From: Helicobacter sp. 'house sparrow 1'
GTDB taxonomy: Bacteria; Campylobacterota; Campylobacteria; Campylobacterales; Helicobacteraceae
Reading direction: 5' to 3'
Length of the DNA stretch: 64,000 nucleotides
Assembly: GCF_900199585.1 (NCBI RefSeq)
Contig: NZ_FZQY01000004.1
Coordinates: 124,001-188,000, forward strand
Positions 18,068-27,752 of the stretch are shown piece after piece. A program made the position numbers and the translations under genes. The stretch's first letter is position 1. Each line of letters starts with the position of its first letter. Below the pieces are notes generated by a model. It had not been told where the DNA came from. It was given only the letters and a program-made list of their open reading frames with translations, and ran no database searches.

Positions 18068-18667
18068 AGCCCTATTAGTCCAAAGTGTAAAAAATAGATC
18101 CCAATTTTAACATAAGTTAATTACTTTCTTTGGTATTTAGTGGTGCTAAAGTGAGTTGTTGAATAGGCGAATTAGTCCTTAGAAATTATTTTTTATTTGA
18201 GGGTAGTATGTTTCTGTTTTAATTTGGTAATCAAAAGTGTATCCCAGTCTCTATTTTCTTGCGAGAAAATTTAAGCAGAAGAGATTCTAAGAATTTATAA
18301 GTTTTGTAATTCTTTTAATACCAGTAAGATGTTTTTATAATGGGTTTTAGGTAATTCTAATAAAATAAAAATTACAACCTGTAACGATTGTTTTAGATGT
18401 AAGAGGGTGATTAGAAAGATAAAAATATTTTTGGAGGCAGTGGGTTTAGGAAAAGAAATAAAAAACAGTTTCTAAGCTTCTTTTAAAGGTGGTTTTGAAA
18501 GTTTAATTAATGATTGTAAAAAATGTTTTCTCTTTGTCTCCCTTTTTTGATGAAACAAAAGCGATAAAAATCTTATAAATATCTAAAGCTTCTTTAAAGC
18601 TATAGGAATTTTTTGTGGTATTTGTTTAGTAATACCTATTTTAGATAATCTGGGAATCTTTGTAATT
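18068..18667. other. Gene-free stretch within the glycan cluster
   Basis: About 600 very AT-rich bases. I see no reading frame with a ribosome site, no RNA gene and no clear hairpin with a T run. It may hold a promoter for the downstream glycosyltransferase gene or the remains of a lost gene. Confidence 0.5.
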
Positions 18668-19372
18668 TTACACGCTTGCAAGAACTTTGATCTCATAGCT
18701 ATAGACTTCAGGACTTGGAGAATGAAAACTGCTCCCTGTGATGCAATTCCAGAATTTGATATGCAGGCGATATAGGGCAAGAAATGCCTTTCTTATAATT
18801 TTTTTAAAAAGATTGAGGCCTTCTGTACAATCCTTGTCAATAATTTGAATTGTTTGAAAGTGTGACATTTTGAGGACATATATTAGACTTCCTGCTGTAA
18901 ATAGGGTTTGATGTGTAAAATCTTCATACGCCCAATAGCATCCAGTGTTACTCTGAGCATTTGGGACAGATATAAAAATTTTCCCCGATTGAGTTAAGAA
19001 ATGATCTTTAAAGTGTTTTAATAAGGGGATGATCTTTTCTTTTGGAAAATGTTCCAAAACATGCATCAGAATAATAAGATCAAATTTATAATGTGGTTGG
19101 TAGTCGAAGATATTATCAACTAAGCTTACCTCTAGGTTATTTTTGTTGCAGAAATCTACCGCCTGTGGATCGATGTCAATACCCTGTATAATCCCTCCCC
19201 CATTACTATCTAAAAGTTTTTGTATTGCAAGTAAATTTTGACCATAGCCACAACCAAAATCTAAAATTCTTGAATGATGTGGTAATTTTTTGATAATAGA
19301 TTCTAAAGAGAAGGGTAGCGTATAATACTTGTAAAAGTCCTGAGAAATGTTTCTTGCTTGAAAATAATTCAT
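18668..19372 (-). CDS. SAM-dependent class I methyltransferase
   Basis: A 234-residue methyltransferase of the Methyltransf_11/23 (UbiG-like) group. Motif I is RILDFGCGYGQNLLAI, the acidic motif II is IDIDPQAV, and LIILMHVLEHFP follows as motif IV. In surface-glycan clusters such enzymes methylate sugars or cap chain ends; the substrate here is unknown. The ATG has AAGGA 5 bases upstream. Confidence 0.85.
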   Translation of the reverse strand: MNYFQARNISQDFYKYYTLPFSLESIIKKLPHHSRILDFGCGYGQNLLAIQKLLDSNGGGIIQGIDIDPQAVDFCNKNNLEVSLVDNIFDYQPHYKFDLIILMHVLEHFPKEKIIPLLKHFKDHFLTQSGKIFISVPNAQSNTGCYWAYEDFTHQTLFTAGSLIYVLKMSHFQTIQIIDKDCTEGLNLFKKIIRKAFLALYRLHIKFWNCITGSSFHSPSPEVYSYEIKVLASV

Positions 19373-19414
19373 TTAAATCCTTGTTGCTTGTGGATTGATT
19401 ATAATCTAAATTAC

Positions 19415-20788
19415 TTAGAGATGAGAGTCAATAACTTCAATCACATCTTTTGGTGTAATCATATTAATATCTAGTTTATCTTGGCCATAAAGAAGGTTTG
19501 ATGTTAAGATATACATATCAAAATTCTTTTGTATGACAGGATGATAGATGCCATAGTATTTACCTCCTAGATTTTTTGGATAAGGGGTAAATCTATGAAG
19601 GTGGTTGCCATTAGACATAACAAATACTTTATTATGTCTAATGGCTTGGGCAATGTGGGCACAAGATGTTTCATTGCTCAATAAACAGCTGCTATTGTAT
19701 ATAACTTGTACTAGTGCGTTTAAAGTAGTTTTTCCGCACAAATTTATGATTTGTTGATTTGAATTGCTTAAAGCTGTAGCAATGAGATTGGCACTTTGTT
19801 GGTCTTCTTTACCTCCACAAATAACAATGTTGTATTGCTTTGATAGTATAAATTTTCCCACCTCAATAAAATTAGAGCTACTCCATTTGCGATAATTTAT
19901 TGAAGCCCCAATAAAAAAAACAAAATATGGCTTTGGAATATCAAAAGGGGAAGATGTATCTTTTAGTTCAAGACCATATTCAATATCAATCTCTTTTTGA
20001 AAAAGATTTTGAAAAAACTCCAAATTTCTATTAAACTCAAACATTATATTACTAGAGGAGGGAAGAATTTTAGTGTAATTTTGATCGTATATATTTTTTT
20101 CCTTGAGAGTGAGATTTGAGGTGTCTCCCGTAGAAGTAACTTTTGTCTCTGCTTGTATGTTTCTGACAATTTGCTCACTAATGGCATCACGACTATAAAG
20201 AGGATTGATTAGGATTTTGTAAGAATTATGACTTAATATCCGGATTATTTTAAATCTATAGAGTGGATTAGTAAGGAATTTTTTACGATTAATTAGAATG
20301 TAATTTAGGAGATAGTTCTTATCAAATGTTTCGATTAAATTCTGATTGGTTTGATTTGCTATCAAAGTAATTTTTCCATATTCTTGATAAAGAAGTTTAA
20401 TGAAGTTTCTAAATAAAATATAGTCTCCTATTGCATCAGGTTTGACAACAACTAGATTGTGTTTATATTGAGGTTTCTTTTTTGCAAGAAAATCAACTAA
20501 ACTAAATAATGCATTGCGAATTTGTTTTAAAATACTTTTAAAAATATTTTGATGTCTATATGTATAAAAGAGGATATTTTTCTCTCTAGCTATTCTTTTT
20601 TCTGCTTTATTTGGCATATAAACAAGTTGAAAATCATTAAGATTTGCATTCTGTATAAGTTTACAGGAAGGACAAAAAGATAAGATCTTTTGATGAGTTG
20701 TAAAGTAGGTTAATGTATGATGTTGTAGTTTTTGAGAGAGAAATAAGAAATTTTTTTGTGTTGTTTTTTCTCCAAGAAAAACTCGCAT
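19415..20788 (-). CDS. GT9-family glycosyltransferase (heptosyltransferase-like)
   Basis: A 457-residue protein of the family 9 glycosyltransferases that includes ADP-heptose:LPS heptosyltransferases. An N-terminal extension of about 110 residues, unusual for the family, precedes the GT-B fold, which starts at VVVKPDAIGDYILFRNFI. The donor domain has FIGASINYRKW, CGGKEDQQSANLIA and LLSNETSCAHIAQAI. The relatives act in LPS core synthesis, but glycan clusters often carry GT9 enzymes with other donors. Confidence 0.83.
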   Translation of the reverse strand: MRVFLGEKTTQKNFLFLSQKLQHHTLTYFTTHQKILSFCPSCKLIQNANLNDFQLVYMPNKAEKRIAREKNILFYTYRHQNIFKSILKQIRNALFSLVDFLAKKKPQYKHNLVVVKPDAIGDYILFRNFIKLLYQEYGKITLIANQTNQNLIETFDKNYLLNYILINRKKFLTNPLYRFKIIRILSHNSYKILINPLYSRDAISEQIVRNIQAETKVTSTGDTSNLTLKEKNIYDQNYTKILPSSSNIMFEFNRNLEFFQNLFQKEIDIEYGLELKDTSSPFDIPKPYFVFFIGASINYRKWSSSNFIEVGKFILSKQYNIVICGGKEDQQSANLIATALSNSNQQIINLCGKTTLNALVQVIYNSSCLLSNETSCAHIAQAIRHNKVFVMSNGNHLHRFTPYPKNLGGKYYGIYHPVIQKNFDMYILTSNLLYGQDKLDINMITPKDVIEVIDSHL

Positions 20789-20825
20789 CTATACTCACTT
20801 TTTTAGTAAATCAAAGGCTGACATT

Positions 20826-22016
20826 TTACATATTTTTTTCAATTTTACAATCCATAATCTCTAGAGCCTTAGTAAGTTCTGTGGGGTTTATATAAACATT
20901 TTCTTGTTGTGGATGAACAGAAGTGTCAGCTGTTTTTCCTATCATATAGGAATAATTGATACCTTTAATAAATGCAATAGTCTGAGGAACTCTGTCATGA
21001 TAGAATTCTGAAAAAATTTCAAGAACAAAGGTGTTTTCTTGCATAAATATCATATTGTTTAATCCAGAGCCATGCATAGATGCGATACACTTTGTCTGAG
21101 AAAAAAGATTGATTTGTTCTTGTAATGGCAAGATGTCTGGTAATATAATTTCATACCCAAATTTTTTAAAAATAGTCTCAACTTCCTGAAAGTTTGTGAT
21201 ATTTCTATTAGATTTTTCTGGTCGTTTTAGATAGATCTTTCGAAATGGCTTTGTTTCTGGGATAAGATTTGTGTAGAGATTCTTAGCAAAAGGAGGAGTG
21301 ATATTGAAATTTGGCTTGATAAAACCCCTATAATCCACCACCTCGTAGTCAGACATGAGGGTTGGTATGATAAGATTTTTTGCTTGAATGGCAATTTTAC
21401 TTTCCGAAGGTATAACCTGACTCATATTTATTTGCAGAAGACTAATAAGTTCTCTTTGAAATTTTAACTTCGTAGGCAAAATATAATAATCAATCTTTAT
21501 ATTATTTTTCTGACAAAAGGTTTTGACTTGGTAGTATCCAGCCATGATATCAACGATCAAATGGCCATAGCAATCTTGAATATCGGGTCTAGTTAGTAGA
21601 ACAACATTTTTGTTAATTTTTTTTGAAAAAAGCAATCTAATGCTTGCGATTAACCGTTTATAAAAAATTACCCTTTTTCTTGCCCACCTTATAACAAAGT
21701 TTGTTGGACTTTTATCCAAACAGAGGGGATGGGTTCTATAAGAAGTGTGCTCAAACAAGATTTCTTTTTTCTTGGTAAATACAATTTCATTGTCTGTAAA
21801 ACAGTATCCATTATTTAGAACACTAACTTTAAAATCTTGAGTTTGATGTGTATAGGGTCGAAAAAATTTGTGATGTTTGCCAAAAATATCCGCAAAGTGA
21901 TAATTTCCACCTCTCCCCCCATTAAACTCCACAATCTCACTAGGAAAAACCATTTCAAAATGAGAGATTGAACCTTTTTTCAAAGCCCTATAAAAAGTGA
22001 CTTCTTTGAAAAACAT
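20826..22016 (-). CDS. GT61-family glycosyltransferase (DUF563)
   Basis: A 396-residue protein with the GT61/DUF563 C-terminal signature: KIYLKRPEKSNRNI, EVETIFKKFGYEIILPD, QEQINLFSQTKCIASMHGSGLNNMIF read in segments, and VLEIFSEFYH. Bacterial members occur in capsule and O-antigen loci. No signal peptide or membrane segment is seen. It starts 11 bases after the end of the next upstream gene, so the two are cotranscribed. Confidence 0.8.
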   Translation of the reverse strand: MFFKEVTFYRALKKGSISHFEMVFPSEIVEFNGGRGGNYHFADIFGKHHKFFRPYTHQTQDFKVSVLNNGYCFTDNEIVFTKKKEILFEHTSYRTHPLCLDKSPTNFVIRWARKRVIFYKRLIASIRLLFSKKINKNVVLLTRPDIQDCYGHLIVDIMAGYYQVKTFCQKNNIKIDYYILPTKLKFQRELISLLQINMSQVIPSESKIAIQAKNLIIPTLMSDYEVVDYRGFIKPNFNITPPFAKNLYTNLIPETKPFRKIYLKRPEKSNRNITNFQEVETIFKKFGYEIILPDILPLQEQINLFSQTKCIASMHGSGLNNMIFMQENTFVLEIFSEFYHDRVPQTIAFIKGINYSYMIGKTADTSVHPQQENVYINPTELTKALEIMDCKIEKNM

Positions 22017-22027
22017 CTTTCATGCTC

Positions 22028-22966
22028 TTAAACTTTTATAAAATTTCTAGAGAATAGACTTCTAGAAATTTTATTGATAATGCGTATTAACAAATGAGGA
22101 GGTTTAAAAGAAATGTCCCAATCCACTTTATCTAAAGCAATATTGCGCTTGATTGTCTTTGGATGCATAACCTTTTCTCTGCAAAAGTTATTGTAATCTT
22201 TAAGTTGAGAAAACTTGCTTTCTGTTGTTGTATGAGCAGCATCTTGATGGTTGAAACCAATATTTGCAATCATATTATCCTTAGGATAGATAGACAAAGC
22301 ATTGTGTTTCCACATCGAATAAGTAAAAGGATAGTCCCAAGTATCGATTTTTCCCTTACTATAAGATCTTAAGACATTAAACCAATACTTTTTTTCCTTT
22401 TTGAAATCAAATATTTTTAATTGTTTAAACTCTTCATTAAAATCTATGAACTCTTTTTGGTAAAGTTGCCAAGAGCGTCTCCAAGATGCCCATCCCCACA
22501 AGTGTGTATATTTTGAAAAAAAATAATCCTCTTTAAGACTTTGCTTAGCTTTTGGGTTTAGATCTAAGCCACTCCATCCACTGATGCAAAAAATTTCTTT
22601 ATTATCCTTATAGAGTCTTAGCATTTCTTCACAAAAATAGAAAAAACTTTGCGTTGGCACACAATCATCATCAAAAATAATTCCCCACTCTTCCTTGCAA
22701 AAAAAATGTGTTATGGACTGCACATTTGATTCCTTGCAACTCAGATGTTTATTTCTCCATAAAAGATCCACTTCGCAATCCCAAGTAATCATGTTGGTCA
22801 ATTTATCCCTTAATGCCTGTATTATGTGGGCTTCTTGAGGGTTTTTCCAATAATTGGATGCAATATAGAGTTTTTTGGGTTTAACCACCGCAATCTGTTC
22901 AAGAACCTTTATTGCTGTATCTTTTTTATAAGTGAGTAATAAAATAGGTATAGTAAAAGAAGACAA
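22028..22966 (-). CDS. GT-A nucleotide-diphospho-sugar transferase
   Basis: A 312-residue protein with a GT-A fold of the type annotated as 'hemolytic protein HlpA-like' or GNT-I-like glycosyltransferase. Key features are the N-terminal IPILLLTYKKDTAIKVLEQI, the DDDC acidic motif in WGIIFDDDCVPTQSFFYF, and HLWGWASWRRSW, a conserved aromatic block of this group. The start is TTG with AAGGATGG upstream. Donor and acceptor are unknown. Confidence 0.78.
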   Translation of the reverse strand: MSSFTIPILLLTYKKDTAIKVLEQIAVVKPKKLYIASNYWKNPQEAHIIQALRDKLTNMITWDCEVDLLWRNKHLSCKESNVQSITHFFCKEEWGIIFDDDCVPTQSFFYFCEEMLRLYKDNKEIFCISGWSGLDLNPKAKQSLKEDYFFSKYTHLWGWASWRRSWQLYQKEFIDFNEEFKQLKIFDFKKEKKYWFNVLRSYSKGKIDTWDYPFTYSMWKHNALSIYPKDNMIANIGFNHQDAAHTTTESKFSQLKDYNNFCREKVMHPKTIKRNIALDKVDWDISFKPPHLLIRIINKISRSLFSRNFIKV

Positions 22967-23026
22967 AATCCATCCTTAATATTGCTGAGTGTATTGTAGC
23001 TAATTTTTTGGATCATCAAAAACCTA

Positions 23027-24157
23027 TCAGTGTTTTAACTTTGATAAAAAAGATGATACTAGTGTTTTGAGTAAATAGTACGTAGAGAAAAAAGTAGATA
23101 GAAATAATGGCAATCTAGGCTTAAGTTTTTTCTGCAGAATAATCTTTTTTGTATATTGATGAAGTATAGGATAGTTGGATAGGGCATTATGAAGAAAAAT
23201 AATTCTTTTATAGCCTAAAATTCTTCCATAAATTTTTGGTTTAAATAATTGAAATAATGGGACACTGATGAAAAAATAATATAAAACAGTCTTGGGTTTT
23301 AAACCTTCACTTATTTCTATACCCTTATTTTGTAGAAGTTTCTTATAGATATAGACTTTCCCATATAAAAAGGCTCTGGTATGAAACAGGGTGTCACCAC
23401 TTGGGTATTCATCTTGATTATAGCCACCTATCGCAATACATCTTTCTTTGTGATGCAAGACTGCATTTGGCGGTATCTGCTTGAGTATTCCCTGATAGCG
23501 GCAATCATCTACATCATCATCTTTTTGGATAAGATTTATTATATTATCCCTCATGGTTGTTGTGACTGGTTTATTTAAGGGAACATTTTCTAAACAACCA
23601 ATCAATGTGGCTTTGCTGTATTGAGGGTGGCTAATGACACGATGCATTTCACGAAGATAGTTAGGATGGATTTCATCATCACTGTGGAGGATGCAAACCC
23701 ACTCACTCTTAGCTAGGGTTAAGCATCGATTCCAATTGCCAAACATTCCCAAGTTGCTTTTATTTTTATAATAAGTAACTTTACCTTTAAATTCCGTTTC
23801 CAACATGACTTGGGAGGGTGTAACTGTAGTAAAATCATCTACATTCTCAACAACAATAATCTCATAGTGTCCTTCAAAATCTTGATTAATAGCTGAAAGT
23901 ATAGAACGTCTTAAGGAATCCAATCTGTTGTATGTTGGTATTGCTATGCTAAATTTAAGTTTACTTCCTTCTCTTTCTTGTCCATCTTGATTGAAGATTT
24001 TAACAGATTGTATATGGAGAGTTCTTGCGAAATTATCATGACACTTGAGAAACACTTCATTTTTAAAATTTGATTCTAAAAACTTAGAATATTGATCTTC
24101 GACTTCTTTTATTATAGCAAGCTGTTGTTGTACTGTAAGTTTTTCCATTTTTTTCAC
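23027..24157 (-). CDS. GT2-family glycosyltransferase with N-terminal extension
   Basis: A 376-residue GT2 enzyme. An extra 65-residue N-terminus precedes the GT-A core FSIAIPTYNRLDSLRRS. Further features are YYKNKSNLGMFGNWNRC and the acidic metal-binding motif LHSDDEIHPNYLREM. The C-terminus is basic and hydrophobic and may attach to the membrane. A GTG overlaps the stop codon of the upstream gene (TAGTG); an ATG three codons in is the alternative start. Confidence 0.83.
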   Translation of the reverse strand: MKKMEKLTVQQQLAIIKEVEDQYSKFLESNFKNEVFLKCHDNFARTLHIQSVKIFNQDGQEREGSKLKFSIAIPTYNRLDSLRRSILSAINQDFEGHYEIIVVENVDDFTTVTPSQVMLETEFKGKVTYYKNKSNLGMFGNWNRCLTLAKSEWVCILHSDDEIHPNYLREMHRVISHPQYSKATLIGCLENVPLNKPVTTTMRDNIINLIQKDDDVDDCRYQGILKQIPPNAVLHHKERCIAIGGYNQDEYPSGDTLFHTRAFLYGKVYIYKKLLQNKGIEISEGLKPKTVLYYFFISVPLFQLFKPKIYGRILGYKRIIFLHNALSNYPILHQYTKKIILQKKLKPRLPLFLSTFFSTYYLLKTLVSSFLSKLKH

Positions 24158-25470
24158 TAGTTAAAAATTTGCACAGCATTATATCCGCTAAGAAAACTTT
24201 GATCGCTCCATAGATAGTCCCATTCTCCAAATCTTCCACAGGAAATTATATTTTTATTTTTTAAAAAATCTAGTATTTCTTTGCGAAAAACCTCCATATT
24301 GTGCGTAAAAATTACATTGGCATATGGAATTATTCTAAAATCCTCACAAATGATATCATGAGCATTGCAAATACCCATCTCTATAAATTTTTCTTTAGTA
24401 TGTTGAATAAGATATTCTCTTATATTGTATTTTTTACATCCTGTAAGGGTAGAGATTGTTTTAAAAGATGAAAAATAAATTTCTGCTTGTAGGCTTGAGC
24501 AACCACTTGGAGCATTATTGGGAGATTTGAAAGATGGACTATAAACTCTTGCAAAAAGTTTATCCTTATCATAAACATAAAACCACAGCTCTTTTGGAAT
24601 ATCAATTTTGTTAAAACCAAATGATATAAGAGCCACAGAAGTAGCATGAAGTTCTGAAGATATGTTTATAATCTCTTTTGGAACATTCTTTATAATTTTT
24701 ACAATTTCTTTGAGAGGGAGTGTGGATACTAAATGGGTGTAGTCATCTTGTGTTCCATCTTTGAATAGAATTTTCTTTGCATCTGTATCAATTAAAACTA
24801 CTTCCTTGTTAAAGCAAATATCCACCTTTTCTCTCAGAGATCGAAAAAAGGATCTATATTGGCCTTCTTGTGGATACCTCATTTCTTGTGCATAGTAGGT
24901 ATTTGGAGTTTGAGAACTCATGGCTCCATAAAGTATTTCTTCTAAGTTTGGTGTATATAATCTCTTGCCAACCCAGGATGTGCTGAGATTTTTGGCTTCT
25001 GTTGTCCAATATTTTTCTGTATAACACATCGGAAAATTTTCAGTAAAATAGTCTCCATATTGTGCTCTTAGCCATTGCTCAAAATTATTTATTTTATTTT
25101 TGGGGTTATTGTTGTGTATCATATCTTTTAGAGCAAGAATTTTTTCTTCCAATGGGAGGGGATAAAGATTGTTTTGAGCAGGATGTTTAATCCAATATCC
25201 TTTGTAGTAGTTCATTGGTTTTGGTGTATGTCTAATTGGTTGGCTTGAACCATGAAAAACCTCTTGAACATATGGATCTTCTGCAAATGAAAGGTGCACA
25301 GCATTATCAAACCAAAAAACACCAAGCGGACTAGTTAGATTAAATCCTCCACACATTCCACCCCAATCCTGATTTTTTTCATAAATTTTAACTTTGAACT
25401 TTGGATTTATATGATATCCTGCAGAAATTCCAGCTATACCAGCGCCTAAAACAACAATCTTATTTTCCAT
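24157..25470 (-). CDS. FAD-dependent oxidoreductase, UDP-galactopyranose mutase/amine-oxidase-like
   Basis: A 437-residue flavoprotein. The dinucleotide-binding motif VLGAGIAGISAGYHI is at residues 5-20, followed by YEKNQDWGGMCGGF, which places FAD as in UDP-galactopyranose mutase and protoporphyrinogen-oxidase-like enzymes. The run HLVSTLPLKEIVKII is typical of the latter group. Its place among sugar-nucleotide genes suggests it modifies an activated or transferred sugar. It is longer than classical Glf proteins, so I do not assign that activity. It overlaps the upstream SDR gene by 11 bases. Confidence 0.75.
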   Translation of the reverse strand: MENKIVVLGAGIAGISAGYHINPKFKVKIYEKNQDWGGMCGGFNLTSPLGVFWFDNAVHLSFAEDPYVQEVFHGSSQPIRHTPKPMNYYKGYWIKHPAQNNLYPLPLEEKILALKDMIHNNNPKNKINNFEQWLRAQYGDYFTENFPMCYTEKYWTTEAKNLSTSWVGKRLYTPNLEEILYGAMSSQTPNTYYAQEMRYPQEGQYRSFFRSLREKVDICFNKEVVLIDTDAKKILFKDGTQDDYTHLVSTLPLKEIVKIIKNVPKEIINISSELHATSVALISFGFNKIDIPKELWFYVYDKDKLFARVYSPSFKSPNNAPSGCSSLQAEIYFSSFKTISTLTGCKKYNIREYLIQHTKEKFIEMGICNAHDIICEDFRIIPYANVIFTHNMEVFRKEILDFLKNKNIISCGRFGEWDYLWSDQSFLSGYNAVQIFN

Positions 25471-26338
25471 AGATTTTTTTAATTCCTTCTTGTAATTTTA
25501 TTTTTGGATTCCAGCCTGGTAATTTTGGGAAATATGGTTCTGAAATTGGAACAAATGTTTCACAAATTCTATAGGGTTTTGCTCCCCACTTAATATTAAC
25601 TTTTGTATTTGTGGCTTGCATATAGATATTAGCCAGATCTTTTAGGCTATAGCGTTGATTTTGTAGAGTGTAAATAACATTTTTTGGTTGATTGGTTTTA
25701 AGGACAAGTTGGATAAGCAAATCAAATCCGCTAATAACATCATCAATATGGCTTATGTCAATTTCTTGAATTCCTTCACTCATTTCTAAAACTTCTTGAG
25801 AGTTGGCATATTTTTGCCATAAATTAAAAATTTTTGGTCTTGGATCATTTGGGCCATAGGTATTATATAAAAGAAGATTGCAAAAGCCTGTTGATATCTG
25901 TTCTTGATAGAAACAAATTATGTCAAAAAAAGCCTGTTTAGTCGCATCATATAGGCTTGATGGGGTATATGTTTGAGAGTTTGAGAATTGAGAGAATGTA
26001 AGTGTGTTAATAAAGAATTTTGGTGGGTAGTATTTACAGGCCTCTAAAAGATATGTACCAAAAGTGATATTGGCCTGTAAAATTTCTAGAAGTTTTTGCG
26101 AACTATGTATGCTTTGATAATTTGTTGCTAAATGGATGATACCATCAAAATTTTGCAACCTAAAAAAATCTATAAGATTCTCAAGATTTTCATCGTAATG
26201 ATGGATAGTGCAGTAGGGTTTAATCATCTCGATATTGCTATTCTGACGAACAAGGGCTACAATCTTGTATTTTTTATGCAATCCTAATATCAAGTTTGTC
26301 CCTACAAATCCTGTGGCACCAGTAACAAGAAGTTTCAT
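25460..26338 (-). CDS. NAD-dependent epimerase/reductase (extended SDR) in the glycan cluster
   Basis: A 292-residue extended short-chain dehydrogenase. The NAD-binding motif VTGATGFVGTN is at the N-terminus and the catalytic Tyr and Lys are in SLYDATKQA. TYGPNDPRPKIFN fits the sugar-binding part. It resembles CDP-abequose/paratose synthase-like reductases, which would suit the nearby RfbF, but that is inference. The ATG follows AAGGAT. A 144-base gap separates it from ugd upstream. Confidence 0.75.
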   Translation of the reverse strand: MKLLVTGATGFVGTNLILGLHKKYKIVALVRQNSNIEMIKPYCTIHHYDENLENLIDFFRLQNFDGIIHLATNYQSIHSSQKLLEILQANITFGTYLLEACKYYPPKFFINTLTFSQFSNSQTYTPSSLYDATKQAFFDIICFYQEQISTGFCNLLLYNTYGPNDPRPKIFNLWQKYANSQEVLEMSEGIQEIDISHIDDVISGFDLLIQLVLKTNQPKNVIYTLQNQRYSLKDLANIYMQATNTKVNIKWGAKPYRICETFVPISEPYFPKLPGWNPKIKLQEGIKKIYGK

Positions 26339-26482
26339 TTTAATCCTTGTGGTAATTAAATTGCCTATTATACATCTTAATAGCCTTTTGTCACCTTTGG
26401 AGTTGGCCTTTGGTTCTACTAAATTTTTTTAAAGAGTATCTCATATTCTTTTTAAATATCTATTAATATCCTCTTATGGTTT

Positions 26483-27751
26483 TTAGAATTTAAGAAACCT
26501 AAGATTATAGACTTTTTTATTTATAAAATTACACTGCGTAAATTCTTTCCATCCTGTAGCAATTATACAAACATCACTTTTATCAATAAGTTCTTGAGGG
26601 GTTTCTGTGTAACAAATTGGTAATGCATATGTTTGCTTAAAGATGTTATTTGCAATAGGATCATAAGCGGTTATGTTCTTAAACCCCCTTTCCAACAGTC
26701 CATCAATGAGAGATTTTGATTTGCTATCTCTAACATCATCGCTTCCTGGTTTAAAACTCAATCCTAAAACTCCAATTTTTGCATCTTTTGAAATTTCTTG
26801 TGAAATCTTTTCAAGATAGAAAGTCAAAATTCGTTCATTGGTTTCTATAATCCCTTTTAAAATCTTTGTATCAAAACCTTTTTCTTGTGATTTTTTATGA
26901 AGGGCTAAAGTATCTTTTGGTAAGCAATATCCTCCAAAACCCAGCCCTGGATAAAGATAACTTGTAATGTTGGCAGGATTCCCATAGAATCTCTTATCTT
27001 GGTGTAGAACTTGAAATGAAAGTTGTATATCTATATTTCCTATCTTCTCTGCAATCATGCTCATTTCATTGGCAAAACTAATTTGCATTGCCAAGGTGGT
27101 ATTACTCAGGTATTTGATAAACTCTGCAGAGTTGAGATTTGTAAAAATAATTGGTGCATTGAATGGCTTGTAGATTTTTCTAACAATCTCAAGTTCTTCT
27201 GAAGAACCAACGACTATACGATCTGGATTTAAGAAATCATGATATGCAAACCCCTCTCGCAAGAACTCTGGATTGGTAGCCAAAAAACAATCAGAGCTAT
27301 CTCCCATGTTTACTTTCAAATTAAGCGTTCTTAGAAGGGGGATAAAAACCTCTTCTGATGTTGATGGAGGTATGGTCGATTTAACTATAAGAGTAGGTTT
27401 TGGCTTGCAGATTTTTATTAGCAAGGCAGTTTCTTTTAAGGATTTGATTAAAAAACTAAGATCTGCTGAACCCTCTTTATCCATAGGAGTACCAATGCAA
27501 TAAAAAACTACATCGGTATCACGCAAAGCATCCTCAAGACTACTGGTAATAAAAAAATTCTTTCCAATTACATCTTGTAAACCTTCTTGTAGGCCTTCTT
27601 CAAAGAAAGGTATTTGACCTTTTTGTAGTAGACTAGATTTTGACTGATCTATCTCATAGCCAAAAGTTTTAAAACCTTTCTTGGCAAAACCAACCGCTGT
27701 AGTAAGTCCAACAAAACCTAATCCAATAACCGTTATTTTAATGGACTTCAT
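26483..27751 (-). CDS. ugd: UDP-glucose 6-dehydrogenase family protein
   Basis: Oxidises UDP-glucose (or a related UDP/GDP sugar) twice to the uronic acid with NAD+. The N-terminal GLGFVGLTTAVGFA binds NAD, LREGFAYHDFLNPDRIV is the family block, and the catalytic cysteine is in GFGGYCLPKDTLAL. The C-terminal domain carries GLSFKPGSDDVRDSKS. Length (422) is standard. The neighbouring UXS-like gene would use UDP-glucuronate, so the pair suggests a UDP-xylose or 4-keto-pentose product. The ATG has AAAGGAAC upstream. Confidence 0.88.
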   Translation of the reverse strand: MKSIKITVIGLGFVGLTTAVGFAKKGFKTFGYEIDQSKSSLLQKGQIPFFEEGLQEGLQDVIGKNFFITSSLEDALRDTDVVFYCIGTPMDKEGSADLSFLIKSLKETALLIKICKPKPTLIVKSTIPPSTSEEVFIPLLRTLNLKVNMGDSSDCFLATNPEFLREGFAYHDFLNPDRIVVGSSEELEIVRKIYKPFNAPIIFTNLNSAEFIKYLSNTTLAMQISFANEMSMIAEKIGNIDIQLSFQVLHQDKRFYGNPANITSYLYPGLGFGGYCLPKDTLALHKKSQEKGFDTKILKGIIETNERILTFYLEKISQEISKDAKIGVLGLSFKPGSDDVRDSKSKSLIDGLLERGFKNITAYDPIANNIFKQTYALPICYTETPQELIDKSDVCIIATGWKEFTQCNFINKKVYNLRFLKF

Positions 27752-27752
27752 T

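Noticed and set aside
18583..18780. 65-codon minus-strand frame at the end of the methyltransferase gene
   Set aside because: It mostly overlaps the methyltransferase in another frame and has no family match or ribosome site.
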